Source: Thinopyrum elongatum
Taxonomy: Eukaryota > Streptophyta > Magnoliopsida > Poales > Poaceae
NCBI GenBank assembly: GCA_011799875.1
Contig: CM022298.1
Span: forward strand, 56,075,015-56,139,014
Direction: 5' to 3'
DNA: 64,000 nt
In this document: positions 35,229 to 45,928 of the stretch, piece by piece
Layout of the letters: each line of letters starts with the position of its first letter
How positions within the stretch are numbered: the first letter of the stretch is position 1
The notes under the pieces: generated by a model
Seen by the model: the letters and a program-made list of their open reading frames with translations, nothing else
Database searches by the model: none
Told to the model about the DNA's origin: nothing
Position numbers and translations under genes: made by a program

Positions 35229-35343
35229 CAGTACCCTAGCTAGCATGAATTATCCATGCTTGTACAATATATACTATAGCTGCGACAACATTGTCGTGTC
35301 CTGTTGCCGTTAGCAAAGCTTGCTCTTATGCATAATGAATAGT

Positions 35344-35660
35344 CACTAGTAGAAAACAGGGCTTTGTTCCTGGCCAGATAAGAGCTTTAGATCCGGTCGA
35401 GTTACGAACCGGGACTAATGGGTGCATCAGTCCCGGTTCGAGCGGCCAGGGAGCCGGCCGGGCCTCGGCAGGCACTAGTCCCAGTTCGTCTGACCCATTT
35501 AGTCCCGGTTCCAGACACTAACCGGGACTAAAGGTCCTCGCTCCTGGCGCAACCCGTCTAGTCCCGGTTGGTGGATGAAACCGGGACTAAAGGTCAGTCT
35601 TCTGTCCCGGTTCTAGCCACCAACCGGTACTAAAGAGATGCCTATATATATGCTCCTGCC
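35344..35660 (+). promoter_or_regulatory. CACTA-1 left terminus, subterminal repeats and TATA box
   Basis: At least six inverted or direct copies of 'gtcccggtt'/'aaccgggact' lie between 35395 and 35635, the expected binding sites for the element's own DNA-binding protein. A TATATATA at 35643-35650 precedes the first gene. Confidence 0.65.
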
Positions 35661-35827
35661 TGCTCACTCCTCTGTTTTTTGGCCGGACGGCGTGTGGGAG
35701 GTGTGTGCTGCTCTGCTCCCACCTTCTATGCACATGAGGTGTTCGATGAAATGCCCGAGCCACAGTTAAGCTTTCTCCTCTCCAAGCTCGACCTCCAAGC
35801 TCCATTTTCCCCAAAATTTGTCTAGGT

Positions 35828-36439
35828 ATGGCGGTCCATCCCGTCCCGTCCCCGTCCTCACCGTCGTCGATCATCCGCACCGATCTCCTCGCCGGCAGCA
35901 ACGTGGTGAGCCTCTTGTTCTTCTCTTCTTTTTAAAAGAAAAAAAATTCTTACTTGTATGATTTAGATAGATACTTGTATAATTTTCTTATTTTTATTAT
36001 TGTTTCTTATTATATAGTGCCATGGTTTTGGTATCCGCCCCCGTCGGCCCTCGTCCGGTCTATGATTCGGATATGGTATATTATCTTTTATAACTATTTG
36101 TTTCATTTAGTGTTTATGATAATTATGCCGAACACGTGACATAGATGTTTTTATCTAGGAGGTATGTGAACCAGAAATTCCAACCGACCCTCTTGTCGAG
36201 AGGTTAAATTTAGTTAAAAAAACAATTACTTGAAGAAAAAATTGAAAAGAATTGAGGAGGAGAAGATGGAATTGGAGTTGCATGTTGCCGATGTCGTCGA
36301 TAATCACAAGATCCAGATGGATGCAATGCGCTTGAAGATTAGAAAATATGCCATTGATAATGAGGCTTGGTATCATTATGCTGTTGGATCAATTGTTATC
36401 TTAGTTGCGATTATGATCGCATTTGTTGTTGCATTTTAA
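35828..36439 (+). pseudogene. Small coiled-coil and single-membrane-segment protein gene (CACTA-1), broken
   Basis: Likely exons are about 35828-35905, 36018-36075 and 36159-36439. The middle exon can start MVLVSAPVGPRPVYDSDM. The last exon begins EVCEPEIPTDPLVERL, then shifts frame near 36215 and meets TGA. It resumes as KRIEEEKMELELHVADVV (heptad pattern) and ends with NEAWYHYAVGSIVILVAI leading into a hydrophobic C-terminus, probably one membrane span. A nearly intact homologue is in CACTA-2 (39288-39653). The function is unknown to me, and the first exon is a guess because its phase does not fit well. Confidence 0.55.
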
Positions 36440-36678
36440 TGTTTTACGTAGTTGTATGTTAGTTTCAACGTATGTTTTAATTAGATGCTCTAGAGAGCTA
36501 TATGTTGTTTTATGAGAACTATGTATGAACTTTATGTATCTATTTTTTCAGTAATAACATTTGATCACTACTGTAATTTTATTTTAATGTGATGATGAAC
36601 TTGTATTAATTTGGTCACTTCTCTATTCATGATGTTCTGTAATGGTTTTTGATACACTTAATTATATAATGCACGCAG

Positions 36679-37850
36679 ATGAACGGACAATGGATGTACG
36701 GTGACCGACGCACCTCCGACTATATTGAGGGCCTGCATAATATTCTCGAAGTGGCTGAGGCAAACAAGCAGAATGGTTTTATGTATTGTCCATGTACTGT
36801 CTGTGGGAATACGAAGGATCACTCTTCCTTGAATACCCTTCACATCCACCTGCTTGAGAAGGGTTTCATGCCACACTATAATGTTTGGACCAAGCACGGA
36901 GAAAGAGGGGTTATGATGGAAGACAACGAAGAAGAAGAGGATGATGACAACTATCCCATGTTCCGTGAATACTATGATACTGCAACGGGGGAGGCTGAAG
37001 ATCAAGAGGCACCAGACGATGTGCCCGATGATGATCTTCGCCAGGTCATTGTTGATGCACAGAGAGAATGCGAAAGTGAATGGGAGAAGTTGAAGTTCGA
37101 TCGCATGTTAGAGGATCACAAAAAAGGGTTGTACCCAAATTGCGAAGATGGCAACACAAAGCTCGGTACCACACTGGAATTGCTGCAATGGAAGGCAGAC
37201 AATGATGTATCTGACAACGGATTTGGGAAGCTACTGAAAATTATGAAGAAGAAGCTTCCAAAGGATAACGAATTGCCTGACAGTACGTATGAAGCAAAGA
37301 AGGTTCTCTGCCCTCTAGGATTCGAGGTGCAGAAGATCCATGCATGCCCTAATGACTGCATCCTCTACCGGGGTGATTACGAGGATTTGAACGCATGCCC
37401 GGTATGCGGTGAATTGCGGTATAAGATCAGACGAGATGACCCTAGTGATGTTGAGGGCGAGCGCCCCAGGAAGAGGGTTCCTGCCAAAGGTGATGTTGTA
37501 TGCTCCTATAATACCATGGTTGAAACGTTTGTTCAGAAACAAAGAGCATGCCAAGTTGATGCGACGGCACAAGGAAGACCGTAAGAAAGACGGGAAGTTG
37601 AGAGCACACGCTGATGGGTCGCAGTGGAGAAAAATCAAGAGAAAGTGGGGGGGACTTTGCAGGTGACGCAAGGAACGTATGGTTTGGTTTAAGTGCAGAT
37701 GGCATTAATCCTTTTGGGGAGCAGAGCAGCAATCATAGCACCTGGCCCGTGACTCTATGTATCTATAGCCTTCCTCCTTGGTTGTGCATGAAGCGGAAGT
37801 TCATTATGATGCCAGTGCTCATCCAAGGCCCTAACCAACCCGGCAACGAC
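36679..37850 (+). pseudogene. CACTA-1 transposase (TNP2-type), N-terminal part
   Basis: It starts MNGQWMYGDRRTSDYIEG and has the Cys-rich CPCTVCGN block of the Transpos_assoc domain. An acidic linker (EEEEDDDN) follows, then the Transposase_21 region with ACPNDCILYRGDYEDLNACP and the SADGINPFG block that holds a catalytic Asp. Frameshifts occur near 37500 and in the G run near 37650. The frame stops at GPNQPGNDI where CACTA-2 enters; DVYLRPLVEE continues it at 47946. The protein would bind element ends and cut them. Confidence 0.85.
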
Positions 37851-37853
37851 ATT

Positions 37854-38350
37854 CACTACAAGAATCAGGTTGGCAGACGGCAAAGGCACCAAAGGCGGAC
37901 GGCAAACCTCTTTGCCGTCTGCCACCGATGGCAAAGCTGTCCGGCAAAGAGAGTGACGGTAAACAGGTTCTTTGCCGTCTGCTTTGTCAAAGCGGACGGC
38001 AAAGGCCCTTTGCCGTCTGTGGCTGACGGCAAAGAATATGGATGGCAAATAACAGGCGTTAGCCATGTTAGGAGCCTAACGGCGGCCTTTGTCGTCCGCC
38101 AGCAGATGGCAAACAAGCCCTCCCATTTGCCGTCTGCTATCTTACGTCAGCCATACGTCATGGCCCCCAAGTCTTTGCCGTCTGCCACAGACGGCAAACT
38201 CCCACAGCCTTTGCCGTCTGCCACAGACGGCAAAGTAACCAAATGGGTCAGCTCCCAGATTGCACAGGTTGCTGCCACGTGGCCCCTTTGCCGTCTGTGG
38301 CAGACGGCAAAGGCCCCTTTGCCGTCGGTGGTAGACGGCAAAGTGCCTGT
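37854..38350. repeat. CACTA-2 left subterminal repeats
   Basis: At least six palindromic units of the form TTTGCCGTCTG...CAGACGGCAAA lie at 37910-38345. These are the presumed transposase-binding sites. The right end has matching units. Confidence 0.8.
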
Positions 38351-38639
38351 ATTGTTTCTGTTTTTTTTGTTTTCTGTTATATCCCTGCATTTTCAAAAGA
38401 TACATATGATATATATAGTTCGAACCTCAAACATAGCCCATGTATCAAACATCTAGCAGTCCATCAATGCAACAGAACACATAGGGTATTAAAAGATCCA
38501 ATACATACATAGTTTCACGGAGTTCATCTATATATACATACATAGTTTCACATTATGCATCAATACAAATAAAAACAAGAACTAAACACTAGCAGTCCAT
38601 CAATGCTGCTTCCATGAAGTGAATCAAACCTGCAAAAAT

Positions 38640-39000
38640 GGGAGTAAGAAAGTTCGAATAAGAAGAAGACTAGAAGAAGAAGACTAAAAAGAAGAAGAAG
38701 AAAAAAGAAGAAGACGAAGAAGAAGAAGAAGAAGAAGAAGAAGAAGAGAAAAGAAGAAGAAGAAGACTAGAAGAAGAAGACTAGAAGAAGAAGAAGAAGA
38801 AGAGAAGACTAGAAGAAGAAGAAGAAGAAGAAGAAGAAGAATATATTTTCTTCGTCTTCTTCTTCTTCTTCTTCTTCTTTTTCTCATCTTTCTCTTCTCT
38901 TCTATCTTTTTATCCTTTTCCTCCTCATTCTCATTCTTCTTCTTTTATTCTTTCTTTTTCTTCTCTTTCTTCCTCTATTCTTTCTTTTTCTTCTCTTCCT
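38640..39000. repeat. (GAA)n / (CTT)n low-complexity tract
   Basis: A purine-rich GAA/AGA tract (38655-38840) changes into its complement (CTT rich, 38850-39000), so the two halves can fold on each other. Frames across it are low complexity. Confidence 0.8.
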
Positions 39001-39029
39001 TGTTTTTCTTCTTATTCCTTATTTGTGTC

Positions 39030-39345
39030 ATTTTAGGCTAACTTAGTAATTTATGACATTTTTAGCTAACTAAGCTTATTATGTCAATTTGGAGGAAAAT
39101 AAGGTAAGTATAGGTCATTTTTGTGCTAACCTAGGTGATGATGCCATTTTTGAGCCAACTTACGTAAGTATAGCTCATTTTTTATCTAACTTAGGTAATT
39201 ATGCCATTTTGGAGGAAAATAAGCTAAGTATATGGCATCTATGAGAGAGCCAAGGTTATTATGCCATTTTTGAAATGAATAAGCTACTTATGTCATAAAT
39301 GAACTAAATAAGCTAATTATGTCATTTTGGAGGTAACTTACCCTC
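39030..39345. repeat. Minisatellite of about 60 bp units
   Basis: Variants of 'gctaacttaggtaattatg' plus 'ccattttggaggaaaata' repeat five or six times. The array overlaps the 3' end of the small CACTA-2 gene. Confidence 0.6.
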
Positions 39346-39796
39346 ATCACAACAAATGCAATCAAGATCGCAACTAAGGTAACAATTGATCCAACGACAT
39401 AATGATACCAAGCCTCATTATTAATGGCATATTTTCTAATCTTCTTAATCTTCAAGCGCATTGCATCCATCTTCAAGCGCATTGCATCCATCTTCATCTT
39501 GTGATCATCGACGACATCGGCAACATACAACTCTAATTTCATATTCTCTTCTTCAATTCTTTTCATTTTTTCTTTCAAATACTCATTTTCTTTTTCAACT
39601 AAATTTAACTTCTTGACAAGAGGGTCGGTTGCAATTTCCGGTTCACATACCTCCTAGATAAAAATATTTCTATGTCAACTTGATGGTCATAATTGTCATA
39701 AATGCGAAATGCAACAAATAGTTATAAAGAGAATATACCACATCCGAATCATAAAATCGGGTGAGGGCCGACGGGGACGGATATCAAGACCATGGC
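39288..39796 (-). CDS. Small coiled-coil and single-membrane-segment protein of CACTA-2
   Basis: The last exon (39653-39288) is open for 121 codons after a 'ttatctag' acceptor. It begins EVCEPEIATDPLVKKLNL, has a charged heptad-rich helix (KRIEEENMKLELYVADVV), a doubled MDAMRLK heptad, then NEAWYHYVVGSIVTLVAI, a hydrophobic probable membrane span, and a short tail. An upstream exon near 39796-39730 parallels the CACTA-1 exon but carries a one-base shift before 'atgattcgg'. It lies directly 3' of the transposase, whereas in CACTA-1 it lies 5' of the transposase. The function is unrecognised. Confidence 0.55.
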
Positions 39797-39909
39797 ACTA
39801 TGTATAACAAACAATAATGCAAAGTAAGAAAATTATACAAGTAACTATATAAATCATACATTCATACAAGTAACTATATAAATCAAGTACAACATAAAAA
39901 ATTGAATAC

Positions 39910-42900
39910 CTAATAATAATAATCTTGATCGTCGGGTTCAATAAATGCTCCTGGATCAACAAATGCATCATCATCATCACTATCATGAATGAAGTGCTCA
40001 TCCGGTTCAGCGGCATCAACATGTGGAAGGCCACCTTTACGTAATCGGTCAAGCATTGACAAATCATCCGCAGCAGTAACCTCTTCTTGTTTAGGCTCTT
40101 CTTGTTCCGGCTCAGGGGTGAAGTCAGCTTCACTGTCGCTGTCTACTTCAATGTTCTGGGGTGAAGTAGAGCGTTTCTTGAAGCGTTTTTTGGAAAGACG
40201 TGTTTCTTGGAAGAATTCACCTTCATATGTGTCTGGGTTAATGTGAGGTTCATAATCCTTTTCATTGGGGGGAGGTAGTCTAACACGTAGCGGCACTTCA
40301 TAAACGACATCCCAACCATTCAGATTTGGATCAGTTTGGCAGGCCCACGGTAGATAGAAAACTTGGGTCGCCTGTTGAGCCGTAATATAGATATCGGGAA
40401 CATCTAAATGGGTGCTTTGTTTGATTTCGACTAGCCCTATATGTTCATGAGTCCTTCTAGTCTCCTTCGGCTGGAACCAATAACATTTGAAGACTACAAC
40501 GTTCGGTGGGTTTTCACCATAGAATAGAAGTTCATAAATTGCTTCAACTCTCCCATAATACTCGATACCTCCATCGCCGATAGCAGAGACACAACAATTT
40601 GTAGACTTTCGGTCGGCCATGGATAGCTCTTTGCCATAGGTACGAAAGCGATACCCGTTGATGTCGTATTTGTCAAATGAACGGACCTTAAAGTCAAAAC
40701 CATTAGCGACTTGTCTCAATTCAGCGTCCATAGACTCTGAATTAGCCTACAAGTTTAATACGAAAGGATTGTTGCATTAGCCGCAAATTAGACGAAGAAA
40801 ATGAGAATGGTCTAATGGAAATTACCGTTTGTTTGAACCAAGAGATGAAACCGGGAAAGCCGCCTCCTTGCTTTGCCAGAAGCTCATACTCTTTGATGGA
40901 TTCCATTTCGATCTCCGCTCCATCCGAGAATTTGGCGACGTATCGACTGTATCAAATATCCGGGAATAAGAGATTTTCAAAGGAATTAGAAGTTGCGAAA
41001 CAATGTACCACGATAACTTACTCGATGTACGGCCGCACTTCTGTTAGGTTGTTGAAGATATACAACGAAATGGTCCGCCATTCTTCGACATCCAACGATA
41101 TTGGTTTAGAAGCACCGGCTGGTGCGAGATTCCCTTTGAATAGGCTGATGTTGGATCCACCTTTTTTAGGGTTGCCAGCATTGTACCGAGGCTTCGGATT
41201 ATGCAAATGATGATTTTTTGCTTCGTAGTGTGCTGTCACGAAGTTTGCCGCCTCCTCAGTAATGAATGCCTCGGCCATCGATGCTTCAATTCTACGTTTA
41301 TTTTTACATTTTGCTCGGATCGTCTTTTGCATCCTCTCAGTTGTGTAGCACCAACGATTTTGCACGGGCCCCTCAATCTTGCCTCGGTCGGGAGATGCAA
41401 AATCAAGTGTTGCATTGGATTAAAGAAGCCCGGCGGAAAGATCTTCTCTAACTTGCAGATCAACTCCGGCGCCAACTCTTCCATTTCTTCTAGCACGGCA
41501 GGCGATAGTTCTTTCGCACAAAGAACACGGAAGAAATAGCTCAGCTCGGCCAGTACTAGCCATTCATCCTCAGGGATAAAGCCACGCAACATCACCGGCA
41601 CTACCCGCCCAATTCATATGTGCCAATCATGACTCTTGAGACCAAATATTTTCAATTTTTCAAGACTCACTCCCCTCTTTAGATTCGCTGCATACCCATC
41701 GGGGAACATCAACTGCATTTTCACCCACAAGATAATTTCCCTCATAGCTGGCCTTCCAAGATTGAACCATGCCTTTGGCTTCGTCCAGTTCTGCTTTCCT
41801 TTCGGTTCTTTCATGTTTTGTAACGGTCTATCACATAGCGCCTCTTGATCGACTCTAGCCTTAGTATTATCCTTTGACTTCCCCTCTATGCCGGACAATG
41901 TACCAAAAAGTGCCTCGGCGATATTCTTTTCAGTGTGCATCACGTCGATGTTATGTGGGCAAAGGAGGTCTTTGAAGTAAGGCAGATCCCACAAGCATGT
42001 CTTGTGAGTCCAGGCGTGTTTCGAATTATACCCCTTGAAATACCCTGGACGCTGTGGATCTGGCTCGAGAGCGTTTAACTGATCCAGGGTCTCTTGGCCT
42101 GTCAACGGAGGTGGTGCAGAGTTTTTGATAACTCTACCTTTCATGAAGTTCTTCTTGTCTTTCCTGAACTTATGACGAGGATCCAGGAACTGTCTATGCA
42201 AGTCGAAGCAAGAAAACTTGCGACCCGCCTGCAGCCAACGAAGCTCAAGAGCTGCCTTGCATGTGGGGGCACGGGAACCTTCCATGCACACACCAGCCAA
42301 CGAATAGCACATACGCCGGCAAGTCATGCGTCGAGTACATGTACCAGACACGCATTATAAAGTTCTGTTTGCTAAAGGCGTCATATGTCTTGAACCCATT
42401 ATCCCAAGCTTCTTGCAATTCGTCCTTAAGCGGCTGCATGTACACATTCATATTCTTCCCCGGATAGTTGGGCCCTGGAATTATCAATGTCAGGAAAATG
42501 TTCTTTCTTTGCATAATTTGTCCGGGGGGAGATTGAGTGGAATGACAAATACGGGCCAACAACTGTATTGGGCTACCGTCAGACCAAACACACTGAACCC
42601 ATCTGTGCTAATGGCGACTCGAGGATGCCTTGGATCTGCCGCTTTTGGCGCATGTAATGCATCGAAGCGCTTCCACGCTTCACCATCCGATGTGTGTACC
42701 ATCATCAGATTGCCATCTGCATCTAGTTCGGTTCTTTTGCCCGTTTTGTGCCATGTCATCTGTCTGGTCATCTCTTCGACCATGAAAAGACGTTGAAGTC
42801 TTGGTACGATTGGCATATACCGAAGAACATTAACGGGGATTTTGGTCTGCGTCTTCTCACCCATACCGTTGTCTACCACAACATACCTGGAAGACTTGCA

Positions 42901-43572
42901 AATGGGACAATAGTTCAAGTCCGCATACTCAAGCCTAAATAAGGCACATCCTTTCTCACAGGCATGTATCTTCTCATAGGGCATCTTAAGAGCACGGAGG
43001 ATTTTGTCTGACTGGTACAGGTTTGCAGGCAGTACATGGCCTTTGGGTAGAAAGCGTCCAAACACTGTCATCATCGCGTCGTAGCATTCTCTGCCCAAGT
43101 TGAATTGAGCCTTCAGATCCATTATTTGTGAGATGGCATCCAGCTGACAAAGCTCAGTGTGCTTGTGGAGAGGACGTTTTGAAGACTCCAACATTTCATT
43201 AAAGGCCTTTGCAGATTCCTCCATCTCATCGTTCGAATCCCGAGCATCATCAAAGTTTTGCACCATGTCTTCCATCCCGGAACCATGCTCGTCGGTGCGA
43301 CGACGAACCACCTCAGCTCTGGCACGTTGGGCAGACTCACCATGAAATGTCCACACCGTATAACCGGGCGTAAAACCACTCTTCTGCAGGTGTTTGCCCA
43401 TTTCATCCCCTGTCCTCTTTTCCCAATTGTTGCACCGGACACAGGGGCACCAGTTTTTCCTTTGGCCATTTGCAAATACGGCTTTCACAAACCCCTTGGT
43501 TTTTGTTAACCATTCATTGGTAATCTCTTTCTGACTAGTGCGACCGGTGTACATCCACGCACGATCACTCAT
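39910..43572 (-). pseudogene. CACTA-2 transposase (TNP2-type), nearly complete
   Basis: It starts MSDRAWMYTGRTSQKEITNE, with the Transpos_assoc Cys block CPCVRCNNW. Transposase_21 follows with ISTDGFSVFG and later NIDVMHTEKNI (conserved Asp positions), then a DUF4218 region (PVMLRGFIPEDEW). After introns come RYVAKFSDGAEIE and a DUF4216-like C-terminus (VVFKCYWFQP, then VFYLPWACQ), ending in an acidic tail and DYYY. Lesions are one-base shifts near 42510, 42265 and 41350, and a TGA at about 41612 after KSHDWHI. Three single-base shifts in an otherwise well kept gene may partly be sequencing errors. Confidence 0.85.
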
Positions 43573-43703
43573 CTTGCTTAGCTACTGGACATATAAGAAA
43601 TATATATAATTCAGCATGTATATTCATCAGTTAATCTGGTTTGTCAATTTTATTACGTCCATGCAGCCTACACTCTAATAGGTAAAGATAGGTCCTAATC
43701 CCA

Positions 43704-43913
43704 CCCGAGTATGTGTAGATTGAGTATGTTCTCCATGCTCTACCCCATTCCGAGACAAAATTTCGGCAGCACCTCCCCGCTGTTCTCCTGACACAGGTCT
43801 TGGCAAAAAGCCGAGAGAATGTGCATCCGAAGAAAAACAGGGAGGCGCTGACGAAATTTTGTCTCGGAATGGGGTAGAGCATGGAGAACGTACCCAATCT
43901 ACACATACTCGGG
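43704..43913. repeat. Long perfect-looking hairpin upstream of the CACTA-2 transposase
   Basis: Arms of about 73 bp, starting CCCGAGTATGTGTAGATTG at 43704 and ending with its complement at 43913, differ at about five positions. The loop is about 60 nt. It lies 130-340 bp upstream of the transposase ATG, in the leader or promoter. Confidence 0.8.
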
Positions 43914-44467
43914 CTGTCCGTGGAAATCGCTGGACAATCCGAATGAGTTACGGTGATAAATATGCAACTGAATGCATATTTATCGATGCAACCCTTTCGG
44001 ACGGGAGACGCATACTGGTTACGCGACTTAACATGAAAATGAAATCTACTGACATGATTAAAAGAGCGTAGGAGGTGAAGGTGGATTCGTAGCTCACCCT
44101 CGGCTATAGAGGAAGTAGTCGAACAAGCGGGATCACGGACAAAAAACTTTGACCAATGATGACTCCAAGGAGATGAAATAGCGCAAAGCCTGTAAATTTT
44201 ACCGATTGAGTCAAGAAAATTTAGGACATCACATCACATAAAGCGTCGACACTTCAAACTATGAAAAAAACTTCGACCCCTCGGCGATCCTCGATCCTCG
44301 ACCCTCGACCTTCTTTTCCTTCTTTTCTTTCTTTTTCAACTTTTTCTACTTCTTTTTTTCATCTGTGGCGATATGACTTTTTAAGAGGACGAAGGTGGGG
44401 CGATGGGGGATGGCGGCGAGGCAGCGATTGGACACGCGGTGGGGCGGACCGACGGCTCGCCGGGGGC
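43914..44467 (-). other. CACTA-2 upstream sequence
   Basis: No gene. Near 44270 'ctcgatcctcgaccctcgac' repeats, and the last part becomes GC-rich before the assembly gap. Confidence 0.4.
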
Positions 44468-44589
44468 NNNNNNNNNNNNNNNNNNNNNNNNNNNNNNNNN
44501 NNNNNNNNNNNNNNNNNNNNNNNNNNNNNNNNNNNNNNNNNNNNNNNNNNNNNNNNNNNNNNNNNNNNNNNNNNNNNNNNNNNNNNNNN
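44468..44589. other. Assembly gap
   Basis: 122 N. Frames drawn across it are meaningless. Confidence 0.99.
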
Positions 44590-44945
44590 CCTTGAGCGGG
44601 GAAAAGGGGGAGAAGGAGGGGGGGAAGAGAGGAGGGGAAGGAGAAGGAGGAGGAGAAGGAGGAGGAAGGAGGAGGGGAGAGGAGGGAGGAGGAGGAGGAG
44701 GAGGAGGAGGAGGGGGAAGGAGGAGGAGGAGGAGGAGGAGGGGAGGAGGAGAGGAGGAGGAGGAGGGAGGGAGGAAGAAAAAGGGGAGGGGGAGGAGGAG
44801 AGGGGAGGAAGGAGGAGGCGGAGAGAAGAGGTAGGAGAGAAGAGGAGGAGGAGGGCGGCGGAGAGGAGGAGGGGCGAGAGAGAGCTCGAGAGAGGATAGT
44901 GAGGCGGAAGGAGGAGGAGTGAGGAGGAGTCGGCGATGGGGAGGA
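44590..44945. repeat. (GGA)n purine tract
   Basis: About 350 bp of almost pure G and A in GGA/GAA units on the plus strand. The long Arg/Glu/Gly frames here are low complexity, not genes. Confidence 0.85.
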
Positions 44946-45660
44946 GCTGGCGAGGAGTCCTTGTCTGATCGTTATGCTCTTCGTTTGATGCTTCTTCTTC
45001 TTCTTCGGCGATCTATTGTCTACTTTTCTTCTGTAATAATTTTTTTCTAGAACTAACTAACTAACCTAGAACTAACCTAACTACAACTAACTAACACACT
45101 AGTAACTAAACTAATTACTAACCTAACTCAACCTAGTAACTAAACCTAACTAACAGTAGAAAAAAAAGAGAGGGGAGAGGCTCACGAGTCAGCGGAGGGA
45201 CGGGGGAGGAGGCTGAGCACGCCGCTAGTAGATGGGAAAGGGGAGGAGGCGGAGGGAGGGGAGGGGAACGGGCGTGGGAAGGGGAAAAGGTGGGGGAGCC
45301 ATATCTGGGGATAGAAGGCGGAGGGGAGAGAATGGACCGAGTGCGCCGGAAGACCGACGGAAGAGGGTGGGGGTGGGAGGAGGAAGGGGCAACTCCGGAA
45401 CAGACCCAGCAGGGAGAGGAAGGGAGGGAAGGCAAGAGGGACTAGGAGGGCAAGGGAGGGGAGGAAAGAGGGCGGGAACACCGTAGGAGAGGGGACCAGA
45501 GGGCAAAGGAGGAAGGGAGAGAGGGAGAGGAGGGGAAAGGGGAGGCGGAGACGGGAATCCGTGGGGGTGGAGGGGGCATCGGCGGCGGAGGGGGGGGGTG
45601 GCAGTTGGGGTCGGGGCGTGGTGAGTGAGAAAGTGGGAGGTGGGGTGGTCGCTAGGTGTT
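44946..45660. other. Low-complexity CACTA-2 interior
   Basis: A 'taactaac' repeat (45050-45155) is followed by G-rich sequence. No supported gene. Confidence 0.5.
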
Positions 45661-45928
45661 AGGTAGCTTTTTCTTTGCCGTCCACCAGCGGACGTCAATG
45701 AGGTGGGTCTGGTGGGCCGTTAGGGTTAGGCCTCCACTGGACCCCACTCACCTCTTTGCCATCCGCTGGCGGACGGCAAAGAAATGGCTGATGGCAACAG
45801 GCTCTTTGACGTCAGCCAGTTTTTGCCGTCCGTTTTTTATAAGCTGACGGCAAAGACCTTCTTTGCCGTCCGCAAGCTGACGGCAAAGAACTGACAGACG
45901 GCAAATTCTCTGATTCCGAGTAGTAGTG
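45661..45928. repeat. CACTA-2 right end, first (indel-rich) copy
   Basis: It holds the same TTTGCCGTC subterminal repeats as 47680-47942 but with single-base insertions and losses. Its terminus reads 'gattccgagtagtagtg' where the second copy has 'gattccagtagtg'. ATT follows. Confidence 0.75.

Larger units (their letters stand above)
31395..35343. repeat. Tandem duplication unit B (with WRKY-B)
   Basis: This is the paralogous copy of unit A without the SINE, Helitron and Tourist MITE. It ends exactly where CACTA-1 begins. Unit A continues 'gaatagtagag' where unit B has 'gaatagt' followed by CACTAGTAG. Confidence 0.85.

Noticed and set aside
37854..38350. Regular TTTGCCGTC palindromes suggesting a CRISPR-like array
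   Set aside because: Units are inverted, vary in spacing and are bounded by CACTA termini; they are transposon subterminal repeats in plant nuclear DNA.
38684..38887. Arg/Leu/Ser-rich frame
   Set aside because: It is a translated GAA/CTT microsatellite.
40815..41210. 131-codon plus-strand frame
   Set aside because: It is antisense to the CACTA-2 transposase exons and spans their introns.
44261..44899. Long Arg/Glu/Gly open frames over the gap
   Set aside because: They run through N bases and a (GGA)n tract; this is low complexity with no evidence of coding.
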